Assembly: GCA_021737185.1 (NCBI GenBank)
Contig: JAIPEL010000002.1
Span: 37,812 to 101,811, forward strand
Direction of reading: 5' to 3'
DNA: 64,000 nucleotides
Source: Desulfobacterales bacterium
Lineage (GTDB): Bacteria; Desulfobacterota; Desulfobacteria; Desulfobacterales; CAFBRK01
Position 1 is the stretch's first letter. Each line of letters begins with the position of its first letter. The translations under genes were made by a program, and so were the position numbers. This document shows, in pieces, positions 41,633-50,151 of this stretch. The notes under the pieces are model-generated. The model was given only the letters and a program-made list of their open reading frames with translations, did no database searches and was not told where the DNA came from.

Positions 41633-42298
41633 TCATCCTTCCGCCCAGTCGGCCAGGGCCGTGCGGACGGCCCTCGTTGCCCGAAACAGGTGGCTTTTCA
41701 CCGTACCTGTCTCGAGCTTCATCACCCGGGCGATTTCCGAAAGTTTCATCTCCTCGAAAATTTTCAGTTCGAACGCGGTTCGCTGGCGGTCGGGCAGGCG
41801 CTCCAAAACCCGGTGCAGGGTGCGGTGCAGCTCGCGGGCTTCCAGCGACTCCATGGGATTGGCCGATCCTGCAGGATCCGGTATCGCCTCGGGTATCGAC
41901 GCCTCTGTCCCGTCTCTGCCCAGCAGGCGGTTTTTGATTGAAAACAGCCGGGACCAGCGCCTTTTGTGGTTTCGGATGTCGAGGCTGGTGTTGACCAAGA
42001 TCCGATAAAACCAGGTGTAGAAGCTGGACTGCCCGCGAAACCGGTCGATCCGGCCCAGGGCCTTGACGAAAGCATCCTGGGTGGCGTCTCTGGCCTGATC
42101 TTCATCGCCTCCACTCATCCGGAATGCCAATGCGTAGGCGCGGTCCTGATATCGCCGAATCAGCTGCTCGGCGGCCCAACGACTTCCCCGGCCGGCTTCC
42201 GCGGCCAGGTCCGCGTCCGTCAGGTCGTTCTTCTTCGGCTGCGCCTCGAACGGCTCGGCGGCATCTTCGGCCTCCGGATGACGTTTTCTGTTCAACAT
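41633..42298 (-). CDS. ECF-type RNA polymerase sigma factor
   Basis: 221 residues. Region 2: EAGRGSRWAAEQLIRRYQDRAYALAFRMSGGDEDQARDATQDAFVKAL and FYTWFYRILVNTSLDIRNHKRR. Region 4: ELHRTLHRVLERLPDRQRTAFELKIFEEMKLSEIARVMKLETGTVKSHLFRATRAVR. The order sigma, zf-HC2 anti-sigma, DUF3106 and OmpA suggests an envelope-stress operon. It belongs to the RpoE-like group. Confidence 0.88.
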   Translation of the reverse strand: MLNRKRHPEAEDAAEPFEAQPKKNDLTDADLAAEAGRGSRWAAEQLIRRYQDRAYALAFRMSGGDEDQARDATQDAFVKALGRIDRFRGQSSFYTWFYRILVNTSLDIRNHKRRWSRLFSIKNRLLGRDGTEASIPEAIPDPAGSANPMESLEARELHRTLHRVLERLPDRQRTAFELKIFEEMKLSEIARVMKLETGTVKSHLFRATRAVRTALADWAEG

Positions 42299-42400
42299 GG
42301 CAGATCAGGGAAGGAGGCGGGGGCAGGACCGCATCGGATCCCGCCCCTGTCTCTGAGCATATTTTCCGTTTCATAGCCCCTGCATTGAAATGCGGTTAGT

Positions 42401-42901
42401 TTATCTGCCGCCGATTGAAAATGCAAACCGCCATCCCGAATCCCACACTCCCGCCGAGAACCGGCTATATCCCGGATGCGGATATTTCCAGTGGCCGAAG
42501 TGGCGCGGCGGAAAATGGCGATGCTGCCAGGCGTGGTTGTGCTTGGCCCGGTGGATGTGCCGGCTCGCCCGATGCTGCATCCGGCCCAGTCGGCTGCGCT
42601 CGTGGCGGTCGAGGCTCCCGTTTGCCGAGAACCGGCGATAGGTCCGGTCGATTCGCTGTTGCTGCGTTTTGAGCCGGTATGCCTCCGGGCGGGTAATCTG
42701 CCCCGAGCGCACGTCGTGATGGATGCGTCCGGCCTGCCGATGCTGGTTTCGCTCCACGATCCGGCCCTGGAATTTGCCCGGCTTGGAATTCACATAACGG
42801 TCCCGGCGGGAGCTAGGATCGCCAGCCCAAACCGTTGAAAATCCCATAAAGATCGCAAACAGGGAAGTGACCAGAAAAACCGCTGCCTTCTGGATATTCA
42901 T
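42401..42901 (-). CDS. Exported basic, histidine-rich protein
   Basis: 166 residues with a signal peptide (FLVTSLFAIFMGFSTVWA). Two helical units follow: RIVERNQHRQAGRIHHDVRSGQITRPEAYRLKTQQQRIDRTYRRF and ANGSLDRHERSRLGRMQHRASRHIHRAKHN, a pattern seen in short Spy-like secreted proteins of proteobacteria. The tail is rich in His and Arg. It lies 102 bases upstream of the ECF sigma gene. The function is unknown. Confidence 0.65.
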   Translation of the reverse strand: MNIQKAAVFLVTSLFAIFMGFSTVWAGDPSSRRDRYVNSKPGKFQGRIVERNQHRQAGRIHHDVRSGQITRPEAYRLKTQQQRIDRTYRRFSANGSLDRHERSRLGRMQHRASRHIHRAKHNHAWQHRHFPPRHFGHWKYPHPGYSRFSAGVWDSGWRFAFSIGGR

Positions 42902-42942
42902 GAGGACCTCCTTTTTTGCCGGTTTTACCCCCTTTAGACGAA

Positions 42943-42981
42943 CCGGCGCGAAAAAGGTTTACCTCGCCGGCTTTTTTTTTT
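42943..42981 (+). terminator. Hairpin with T-run, plus strand
   Basis: CCGGCG and CGCCGG, 16 bases apart, are followed by C and ten T. On the plus strand this has the look of an intrinsic terminator, but no plus-strand gene lies upstream. It may end an antisense or small RNA. Confidence 0.4.
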
Positions 42982-43060
42982 GGAAAAGCCCGGGAACGAT
43001 TCCACCGTCTAAGGAGCGGGCGGGATCATCTATCAAGGCCGGGGGCGCCAAACCACCCTA

Positions 43061-44195
43061 GGGGACGGGGATGATTTTATGCGTTTCTTTTGGACCTGTA
43101 TTATGAAAGCAGACCCGTATGCCTCGAAAAGCTCGCATAGACACACTGGGGGGTCTTCACCACATCATTTGCCGGGGCATTGAACGGCGAAAGATATTCT
43201 GGGACGACACGGATCGGAATCGTTTCATCGAGCGACTGGGTGAGGTATTATCCGGCACCAGCACCCCATGCTACGGGTGGGCCTTGCTGCCGAATCATTT
43301 TTTCACCTACTCTTGAAAACCGGAAACGTTCCGATTGCATCGGTGATGAGGAGGGTTTTGACCGGGTACGCCGTTACCTTCAACCAACGGCATCGGAGGG
43401 TCGGGTGTCTGTTTCAAAACCGGTACAAATCGATTCTTTGCCAGGAAGAGGCCTATCTGCTTGAACTGGTCCGCTACATCCATTTAAATCCAATCCGCGC
43501 CAGGATGGTTGAAGACCTCAAGTTATTGAACAAATATCCATACTGCGGCCATTCTGCCATTGTTGGCACTTGCAGAGTACTGTGGCAGGACACGGAAACG
43601 GTATTACGATTATTGGATACCGGAAAAAGTGACGCCCGGAAAAAATACAAGCGCTATGTGCAAAGAGGACTTTCGCAGGGGAAGCGCCCTGATCTGATCG
43701 GCGGTGGATTGGTGGGAAGTGCAGGGGGCTGGGGTGTAGTCAGGATGATGCGGAATTTGAAGGTGCATCTGAAAGGCGATGAGCGAATATTGGGCGACAG
43801 CGATTTTGTCGAGGCGGTTCTTGCCCAGGCTGAGGAGGACATGGAGCGAAAATACCGTTTCAGGGCAAAGGGTTATGATTTGGATTACGTAATTGAAAAG
43901 GCCGCTGACGAGTTTGACATCCCCCCGGAGCAAATCATCGAGCCGGGCAAGCAGCCTCTCCGGGTGAGAGCCCGAAGTGTTGCCGCCTACTGGGCCGTCC
44001 GGCAATTATCAATGAGCGGGGTTGAAGTGGGAAAAAAGCTGCGCATTGGCCAATCGGCGGTCAGCCGTGCCGTAAAAAGGGGGGAAAGACTTGCCAGAGA
44101 GATGGGATTGTCGTTGGAATAAGATAGAAACGCATAAAATCATCCCCGTCCCCATAATTACCACGCATAAAATCATCCCCGTCCCCATAATTACC
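43061..44195 (+). mobile_element. REP-associated transposase unit with flanking inverted repeats
   Basis: Bases 43061-43088 (GGGGACGGGGATGATTTTAT..) recur as an exact 28-base reverse complement at 44126-44153. A 33-base segment starting ACGCATAAAATC repeats directly at 44130-44162 and 44163-44195. The transposase frame sits between them. The same palindromic sequence is thus placed on both sides of the gene. Confidence 0.75.
43119..44122 (+). pseudogene. REP-associated tyrosine transposase (Y1/TnpA_REP), frameshifted
   Basis: The first frame reads MPRKARIDTLGGLHHIICRGIERR...YGWALLPNHFF and stops. The second frame, starting at the same point, continues with HLLLKTG, YLLELVRYIHLNPIRARMV (the family's catalytic-tyrosine helix region) and a C-terminal HTH (VGKKLRIGQSAVSRAVKRG). 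The junction is the run CATTTTTTCACC at about 43297. The family's LPNHFHLLL box needs two T fewer, so the HUH motif is spoiled by an insertion in the T tract. The gene is dead unless this is an assembly error. Confidence 0.8.
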
Positions 44196-44321
44196 ACTCG
44201 TCGTCTGCGGCGACGCCCGCATGAATTTCCGGATACCGCTGAATGGAGGGTCGCAGCAGGGCGGTGGATCCGGGACGCCTGTAAAATTCCGGAACAGTCC
44301 GGAGGCCTAGTCGGGGCCGAA

Positions 44322-44765
44322 TCAGGGGTTGCGCTCGGCCGTCTGGCCGCGTGACAGCTCCAGCTCCCTTTTGGCCTTTCGGATTCTTTCCTCCTGGGCA
44401 AATTTTCGCAGGTACGCTTCATTAATTTTGGAAGTCATGTGTTCGATCTCGCAGGGCTTGGTCAGGTACTCGAAGGCCCCCATCCACATTCCCTGAATGG
44501 CTGTCTCCAGGGTGGCCCTCCCCGAGAGCAAAATCACTTCAGTGAGGGGATACCGCAGCTTGATTTCTTTCAGCGTCGTAATTCCATCCATTTCGGGCAT
44601 GACCAGATCGAGAACGATCACATCGAAGGGCCGACGGCCGAGAATCTCCAGGGCTTCTTTTCCGCCGAAACAGAACTGCGCCTCATAGTCTCGCCGCCTC
44701 AGCCGTTCGGACAGCAGAACGGAAAACTCTCTTTCATCGTCAACCACCAATACCTTAGCACCCAT
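44322..44765 (-). CDS. Single-domain response regulator
   Basis: 147 residues from the ATG at 44765 after AAAGGAGAAG. A complete receiver: KVLVVDDEREFSVLL, FDVIVLDLVMPEMDGITTL with the phospho-aspartate, LLSGRATLETAI and YLTKPCEIEHM (the conserved Lys). A coiled C-terminal tail of about 30 residues replaces an output domain. It is the last member of the regulator operon starting at 52907. Confidence 0.85.
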   Translation of the reverse strand: MGAKVLVVDDEREFSVLLSERLRRRDYEAQFCFGGKEALEILGRRPFDVIVLDLVMPEMDGITTLKEIKLRYPLTEVILLSGRATLETAIQGMWMGAFEYLTKPCEIEHMTSKINEAYLRKFAQEERIRKAKRELELSRGQTAERNP

Positions 44766-44847
44766 GGCACTTCTCCTTTGCTGACCCCCTACGGTCATGG
44801 ACCGGGCCAACGCCACGCCGCCGAGAAGGCCGGCGTACATGGCATTC

Positions 44848-45408
44848 TCAAGCCTTGCAGATCCCTGTCTCGTCGCAGAGGCAGTTGAATACGTCGGTGG
44901 AGCGAAGGATGCCGACGATCCGTTTGCCCCGGGCGGCGGTCACCAGCAGGGCCCGGTGCCGGCCCATGACGAACTGGTGCATGGCCGCCTGCAGGGTGTC
45001 GTTTTCCGAAACGCGCTGGTGGTCTGCCGGGGTGTACATGACCTCGGTCACCCGAACCTGCTCCAGGGCCCGGCAAAGCTCTTCCAGGGGCCGCTGCCAT
45101 AGATTGAACTGGTCGCGGATGGCGTTCATGAACGTGGCGCTGAATCCGAAACGGCTCAGGCTGACATCGGTGCCGATCTTGTTGTAGTTCGGCTCCAGGG
45201 CACGCATGATATCCACTTGGCCGACCTTGCCGATGACCTTTTTCTTCTTGTCCAGGACAAGGACCACCCGGTGCCGGTAGGGTTTGTCTTCAAACCGCTT
45301 ATTTTTGTTCTCCATTGCCCGGATGGCTTCCATCAGGTTTGCGCTGTCACTGACGGTGGCATACTCTGCCAGCGGCACCATGATCTGTTTGACGCGAATA
45401 TCTTCCAT
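44848..45408 (-). CDS. Protein with paired CBS domains
   Basis: 186 residues. Two CBS motifs: IRVKQIMVPLAEYATVSDSANLMEAIRAMENKN with VVLVLDKKKKVIGKVGQVDIMRAL, and TEVMYTPADHQRVSENDTLQAAMHQFVMGRHRALLVTAARGKRIVGILRSTDVF. CBS pairs usually sense adenylate nucleotides. Its place among receivers and a SulP transporter suggests an energy-state input to that system; that is inference. Confidence 0.85.
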   Translation of the reverse strand: MEDIRVKQIMVPLAEYATVSDSANLMEAIRAMENKNKRFEDKPYRHRVVLVLDKKKKVIGKVGQVDIMRALEPNYNKIGTDVSLSRFGFSATFMNAIRDQFNLWQRPLEELCRALEQVRVTEVMYTPADHQRVSENDTLQAAMHQFVMGRHRALLVTAARGKRIVGILRSTDVFNCLCDETGICKA

Positions 45409-45576
45409 CTTACTTTTTCTCCCCTAATACCGGGTGGCTGTTTTTTTGCTTCTGCTGTTCAGGCCTGATTGGATCACGCCTCCCGCAATCCGCACAGCCC
45501 CTGCATCGCCCTGGGCAACTCTGTAAAAGCCGATCTGCTGAGGAGACCGATTGCACCGGGGGGTGGAGCAAATAGG

Positions 45577-46005
45577 TTAGACGCCGAACCGGCGCAGCAT
45601 TTCCACGATTTTTTCCTGGTTCATTTTCTCGACGATCAGCATCTTGTTCTGCCGTGCCCGCTTGATCTTTTCGCTCAATGCCTCCAGATCGGCAGGTTTT
45701 TCGACGAAATCCATCGCGCCGAGCTTGATCGCCTCCACCCCCTTTTCGATGCTCGCATGCCCGGTAAGCAAAATCACCTGCAGCTCCGGACGAAGCTTTT
45801 TCGCTCTTTTCAGGGCTTCGAGGCCGTCGATCCCGGGCATCTTCAGATCCAGGATCAACGCGTCGAACAGCTCCGACTCGATCCGCTTCAATGCCTTTTC
45901 GGCGGAGGTTTCAGTGGAGACCTCCATTCCCCGGGCCGAAAGCCGCTCCTTCATGATATCCAGGAAATCCTCTTCGTCATCGACCAGCAGTACATGCTCA
46001 GCCAT
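45577..46005 (-). CDS. Single-domain response regulator
   Basis: 142 residues from the ATG at 46005, six bases after GGAGGA. Receiver motifs: HVLLVDDEEDFLDIM, FDALILDLKMPGIDGLEAL, LLTGHASIEKGVEAI and FVEKPADLEALSEKI. It ends with a basic helix (RARQNKMLIVEKMNQEKIVEML) and no output domain. It lies downstream of the degenerate kinase. Nearest relatives by eye are the receivers at 46703 and 48917. Confidence 0.85.
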   Translation of the reverse strand: MAEHVLLVDDEEDFLDIMKERLSARGMEVSTETSAEKALKRIESELFDALILDLKMPGIDGLEALKRAKKLRPELQVILLTGHASIEKGVEAIKLGAMDFVEKPADLEALSEKIKRARQNKMLIVEKMNQEKIVEMLRRFGV

Positions 46006-46065
46006 GATCATTCCTCCTTGCCAGAATTTTCACTTCATCGCCTTCGACCCATTGGTTCTGTAAGA

Positions 46066-46710
46066 TCAAACTATCGAGAGCCGAATCCTCATGCCCCGCT
46101 TTTGATCGCCTGAGACAAGTTCGGCCCCGAGGGCCGATGCCAGAGAATCGGCCTCTTTGCCGGCGCTGAAAACGCCGGCAGTTTCTCCTTCCGACCCATT
46201 GCCGATGCTGATGAACGCCGCCTCCTTGTCCTTTTCGAAGGATAGCGCCAGCTCGCTCCCAGGTTCGGATCCGCGCAAGGCGGCTTCGATCAAAAGCCAG
46301 ATCAGGTTCATCAGCAAAAACGGCGAGGTGTTTATTTCCACCGCTTCCGGGCCGGGATAGAGTTCAAGATTCACGCCTTTCATTGAGGCAGGCCGAGCGG
46401 CAAGGGCGGTGGTCAGGTCCAGCAGGGACCGGATGTCCACCGAACGGCGAGGGCTGTCCACACTGTGGGCGAACCGGTTCATATTCCGGAGGATGCGGTC
46501 GCCCATGGCCACCTGAGTTTTTACGGCCCCGGACAGCCGTTTGAGCCGCGCAAGATCGATTTCCACCCCTCGCTCTGCCATGAGCACCAGATCTTCCAGG
46601 AGGCCGGCCTGTTCGTTGATGATGGCCATGCGATTTTTCAGCTCATGGGAAATCGAAGCGGTCACCTTCCCGAAAAAAACCAGGCCTGTGCTTTCGATAT
46701 CCTCATCCAT
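46066..46710 (-). CDS. Degenerate histidine-kinase-like protein
   Basis: 214 residues from the ATG at 46710 (CAGGAGGGG). The H-box is intact: FFGKVTASISHELKNRMAIINE. The catalytic part is poor: the N-box region reads NLIWLLIEAALRG without the key asparagine, and the G-boxes (SIGNGSEGETAGVF) are not the usual GxGxG form. It may be a phosphotransfer or scaffold protein instead of an active kinase. It overlaps the preceding receiver gene by eight bases. Confidence 0.65.
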   Translation of the reverse strand: MDEDIESTGLVFFGKVTASISHELKNRMAIINEQAGLLEDLVLMAERGVEIDLARLKRLSGAVKTQVAMGDRILRNMNRFAHSVDSPRRSVDIRSLLDLTTALAARPASMKGVNLELYPGPEAVEINTSPFLLMNLIWLLIEAALRGSEPGSELALSFEKDKEAAFISIGNGSEGETAGVFSAGKEADSLASALGAELVSGDQKRGMRIRLSIV

Positions 46711-47086
46711 TTTTTTCCCCTCCTGTTGACTTCGCCCCAATGGTGCGGAGTTTTTCCAGCAGCGTTTCGAATCGAACCGGTTTGACCAGGTAAAATTCGG
46801 ACCCCGTCTCCGTGCTTCCGCTTTTGAAAGCCTCCTCGGAGCCGTGCCCGGTGAGAAAAATGAATTTCATCTCCGGGCATCGCTTCTCGAGCAGTTTTTT
46901 CAGGTCGAGACCGCCCACCCGAGGCATCTTGATATCCAGGACGGCAATGTCGTGGCAGTTCTTTTCTGCCAGCCCGACGGCTTCTTCCGGCTTAGCGGTC
47001 CACTCCGCGTCGATGCCCCGAAGCTTCATCCGCTCTGCCAGTGCGCTGACAAATTCGATCTCATCATCTACGAGTAGAATTTTCAT
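46703..47086 (-). CDS. Single-domain response regulator
   Basis: 127 residues from the ATG at 47086 after GGAGGCGG. A receiver with KILLVDDEIEFVSALAERM, HDIAVLDIKMPRVGGLDLKKLL, FLTGHGSEEAFKSG and YLVKPVRFETLLEKL. It overlaps both neighbours: the kinase gene by 23 bases and the degenerate kinase by eight. No output domain. Confidence 0.85.
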   Translation of the reverse strand: MKILLVDDEIEFVSALAERMKLRGIDAEWTAKPEEAVGLAEKNCHDIAVLDIKMPRVGGLDLKKLLEKRCPEMKFIFLTGHGSEEAFKSGSTETGSEFYLVKPVRFETLLEKLRTIGAKSTGGEKNG

Positions 47087-48875
47087 TTGCCGCCTCCGGT
47101 TCGATAGACAGATTTTCACCGGATCTCCCGCCGTCGCTTGCCTCGGAACAAGGCCGCTCCAGGCAGATGGGAAGAATGACGGTGAACGTGGTTCCTTTCC
47201 CCGGTTCGCTTTGGACCTTCAGGCTTCCGCCCAGCTCCTGGACCAGTCCGTAGGTGATCGACAGTCCCAGGCCGGTTCCGCCCTTGCCGATTTTGGTGGA
47301 GAAAAACGGCTCGAAGATTTTTTCCAGGTCCTCTTTGGGAATTCCGTGCCCGTCGTCGGCAAAGCGGAGCATCACTTTGCTTTCATCGTATTTTTCGATG
47401 GCAACGCCCAGCTTGCCCCCGTCGCTGACAGCCGCAAAGGCATTGTTGATCAGGTTGAGGAAAATTTCCTGCAGCCGGCCGCGGTCGCTGAGGATCATCG
47501 GAACATCCTCGGCCTTTTCCACCGTCACATCCAGGCAGCGGTATTCGGCCTCCTTGCCGACGAAGCCAAGCACCTCGCGGACGACCTCGGCCAGATCGAG
47601 CTCCTTGGCGGGCGCTCCGGAATGGCGGGCGAAACTGAGCAGCCTGCGGGTAATATCCGAGCACCGGTCCACTGCGGCAATCACCGAATCGATGAGCCCC
47701 ACCAGTTTCGGATCGTTCCGGCATTTTTGATCCATGACCAGAAGGTCCCGCATCAGGCCTGCTTTTTCGTTGATGATGGCCAGGGGGTTGTTGATCTCGT
47801 GGGCGACGCCGGCCGACATCCGGCCCAGAGACGCCATCTTGTTGGCGTATTCCATCTGGTGGCAGGCCATCACCCTGCGCTTGTCCGCCAGGTAGATCTG
47901 ATTGACCAGGAACGTGCTCCCCCCGAGAATGACCAGGGAAATGACGAAAATCGAGCCGAACAAAAAACCGATCATCTGCGTCCGGCTCTGTTTCCAGGCC
48001 CCCATGAGCCGGTCCTTTTCCTTGACGATCATCAGGATAAAGGGCGTGTCTGAATTGATGTAGGCATACCCGATGACCAAAGGACCTTTGGTGTACTGGA
48101 GGATCTGCCTGACCTGGGAGTGCTCGCTGTAGGGGGGCACTTCCAGCGCGATCTGTTCGAGCACGCCGCCGTGTCTTCGGCTGGGGGTCTGCAGAACCCC
48201 CTGGCGGTTGATCAAGAAAGCGTCGCCGTCGCCGCCCACCTCCAAATCCATGAGAAGATTGTTCAACCGATTCATGTCCACCGTGGCGCGCAGGACGTAA
48301 AAGCCGTCGGGCGGGTGCTCGTGCTTCACTGCGATCACCATGTGGGGAATGTTTCGATAGCCCAGGAAAACGTCGCTCAGGTAAATGCCTTTTTGAGCCA
48401 CCTCCTTGAACCAGCCGGCTTCCCGGTATTGCTTGCCGGAAAGCGCATACGGTCCGGCATAGGCGATCTGGATTCCCTGGTCGTCGATGACGCCCAGATC
48501 CAGAAAGCCGCCGAAGCTTCTTTTCAGATGGGTCAGAATCTGGGCCAGCCGAACCGGGTTCTTCAAAGATCGGTACGGATCGTTTTGGATGACAAAATCG
48601 ATGGCCGTCATTCTTTCGTCCAGAAAATACGCGACGCTTCTTCGGGTGTTGGAAACCAGCCTCGTTGTGCGAAGCAGGATCTCCGACTCCATGGCCGCCT
48701 GGCTGACGCGGTAGTCGATTGCGGTCATCACCACCAGGGGGATGACGGTCACGGCCAGCGTCAGCCAGACCGTGAGCTTCCAGATCCGGCTGAAGTTGAA
48801 TCGGTAGGCGTAGATTCCCCTGCTCGAATCGCCCTGCTCCCAGAAAATCGGTTTTATATGGTCGATCAGGCCCAT
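47064..48875 (-). CDS. Membrane sensor histidine kinase with Cache-type sensor
   Basis: 603 residues. A helix at about 33-52 (LTVWLTLAVTVIPLVVMTA) and another near 300-322 bound a periplasmic region of about 245 residues typical of dCache sensors (GVIDDQGIQIAYAGPYALSGKQYREAGWFKEV..., ..VGGDGDAFLINRQG). The kinase core has GRMSAGVAHEINNPLAIINE (phospho-His), NLINNAFAAV, DDGHGIPKEDLEKIF and GKGGTGLGLSI. It is a full kinase and would phosphorylate the receivers encoded beside it. Confidence 0.88.
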   Translation of the reverse strand: MGLIDHIKPIFWEQGDSSRGIYAYRFNFSRIWKLTVWLTLAVTVIPLVVMTAIDYRVSQAAMESEILLRTTRLVSNTRRSVAYFLDERMTAIDFVIQNDPYRSLKNPVRLAQILTHLKRSFGGFLDLGVIDDQGIQIAYAGPYALSGKQYREAGWFKEVAQKGIYLSDVFLGYRNIPHMVIAVKHEHPPDGFYVLRATVDMNRLNNLLMDLEVGGDGDAFLINRQGVLQTPSRRHGGVLEQIALEVPPYSEHSQVRQILQYTKGPLVIGYAYINSDTPFILMIVKEKDRLMGAWKQSRTQMIGFLFGSIFVISLVILGGSTFLVNQIYLADKRRVMACHQMEYANKMASLGRMSAGVAHEINNPLAIINEKAGLMRDLLVMDQKCRNDPKLVGLIDSVIAAVDRCSDITRRLLSFARHSGAPAKELDLAEVVREVLGFVGKEAEYRCLDVTVEKAEDVPMILSDRGRLQEIFLNLINNAFAAVSDGGKLGVAIEKYDESKVMLRFADDGHGIPKEDLEKIFEPFFSTKIGKGGTGLGLSITYGLVQELGGSLKVQSEPGKGTTFTVILPICLERPCSEASDGGRSGENLSIEPEAANENSTRR

Positions 48876-48916
48876 GGTATTGGATTCTCCTGCCGGGAAA
48901 ATGTCTTTTTCATCGA

Positions 48917-50140
48917 TCAGGAACGGGCCGCTTTATTGCGTTTCATCTTTTCATTGGCCCTTTTCAGGGTGTCGGACAGGACGTCGATGTCCACCGGTTT
49001 TTGCAGGTAGGCAAACGCCCCCAATTCCATGCACACCCGCCGGTCTTCATCGGACCCGTGTCCGGTCAGGATGATCACCTCGATTTCGGGGCGGGTCTGT
49101 TTGACCTTGCGAAGCACCTCGATGCCGTCGATGCCGGGCATTTTCAGATCCAGGATCATCACCTCCGGCTCTTCCTCTTCGATCAAGGAAAGTGCGCTTT
49201 CTCCGTCATAGGCGACCGCCGAGCCGACATCCCGCATGAGCAGCCGCTCGGAAAGCGTCTGGACGAATTCCCGCTCGTCGTCGACCAGGAGCAGCTTCGG
49301 CATTTCAAAATCGTATTTGCGGTAGATGTCCGCCCGGTGAAACCCTTTTCCGATCCGCGTTTCCACCGATTCGACGCCCTCCACTTTTTCTGCGATCTCT
49401 TTGAGTTCTTCTTGAAGCCGCCCGAGCATGAGAACGTTCTGATTGATCTTCAGGCTGACGGCGCCGTCGCGGGCGGTGACATCCACATTGTGCCCCTCTT
49501 TGGCCAGGGCCACTCCCACCCGGGCGGCTAGAACGAAGTCGGCCGCCGCCCGCTTCGAGGCGTCCGTGGGCTGGATGACTTCGCTGCGCAGATTTTCTTC
49601 CACCAGATCGACGATCCGGCCGGTTTCCATTTTATCGACGGGAGCGACGATGTCATAAAGCCCGGGCGACCATGGGTCGTTCAGTCTGTATAGGGTGTTC
49701 ACCCAGGCCGCACACTGCTCGTCGTCTCGATGAATCTGCTGCCGTGCCGCCTTTTCCGAAAGTCCTGCGGCGTTCATCGCCTGTTCGATCCGAAACCGGA
49801 GATCGGCGATCAGGCAGACCCTCAGCACATGGGAAACGTCCCGGGAAATCAACTGGCCGCTGAAGCCGTCGATGAGCAGGCCCTCTTCGGCCAGCAGCTC
49901 GGCCACCGCCAGTCGAACCCAGGCCAGGGAACGCTCTTTTTCATGGGTGAATTTGTTGAACACCGATGTCTTTGGCTCGAATGCGGCAGAGAGCTTTTTT
50001 TTGTCCCAGTTGGACAGCGCCGCGGCCCGCGCGACAACCGATTCATCGGTGATCGGACGGTATCCGGTTCGATCGGTCAACTGCTCGACCACGGCTTCCT
50101 TTTGACAAAACGTACCGCTAAAAAACGTGATCACAGGCAT
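48917..50140 (-). CDS. Cytidylate-kinase-like domain fused to a response-regulator receiver
   Basis: 407 residues. The N-terminal 190 residues resemble the AAK6/cytidylate-kinase-2 fold (VITFFSGTFCQKEAVVEQL, LLIDGFSGQLISRDVSHVLRVCLIADLRFRIEQAM, RRYND-like YRLNDPWSPGLYDIVAPVD). A linker with an alpha/beta repeat follows (about 195-280). The C-terminal 120 residues are a receiver: KLLLVDDEREF, VMILDLKMPGIDGIEVL, ILTGHGSDEDRRV, YLQKPVDIDVL. The usual GKS phosphate loop is changed to GTFCQKE, so the kinase domain may only bind a ligand. It sits between the sulP and kinase genes. Confidence 0.8.
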   Translation of the reverse strand: MPVITFFSGTFCQKEAVVEQLTDRTGYRPITDESVVARAAALSNWDKKKLSAAFEPKTSVFNKFTHEKERSLAWVRLAVAELLAEEGLLIDGFSGQLISRDVSHVLRVCLIADLRFRIEQAMNAAGLSEKAARQQIHRDDEQCAAWVNTLYRLNDPWSPGLYDIVAPVDKMETGRIVDLVEENLRSEVIQPTDASKRAAADFVLAARVGVALAKEGHNVDVTARDGAVSLKINQNVLMLGRLQEELKEIAEKVEGVESVETRIGKGFHRADIYRKYDFEMPKLLLVDDEREFVQTLSERLLMRDVGSAVAYDGESALSLIEEEEPEVMILDLKMPGIDGIEVLRKVKQTRPEIEVIILTGHGSDEDRRVCMELGAFAYLQKPVDIDVLSDTLKRANEKMKRNKAARS

Positions 50141-50151
50141 GGGGGCTCTCC

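Noticed and set aside
43290..43310. Programmed -1 frameshift at TTTTTTC in the REP transposase
   Set aside because: The product would read NHFFHLL with one residue too many inside the catalytic HUH box, so a two-base insertion in the T tract explains the data better.
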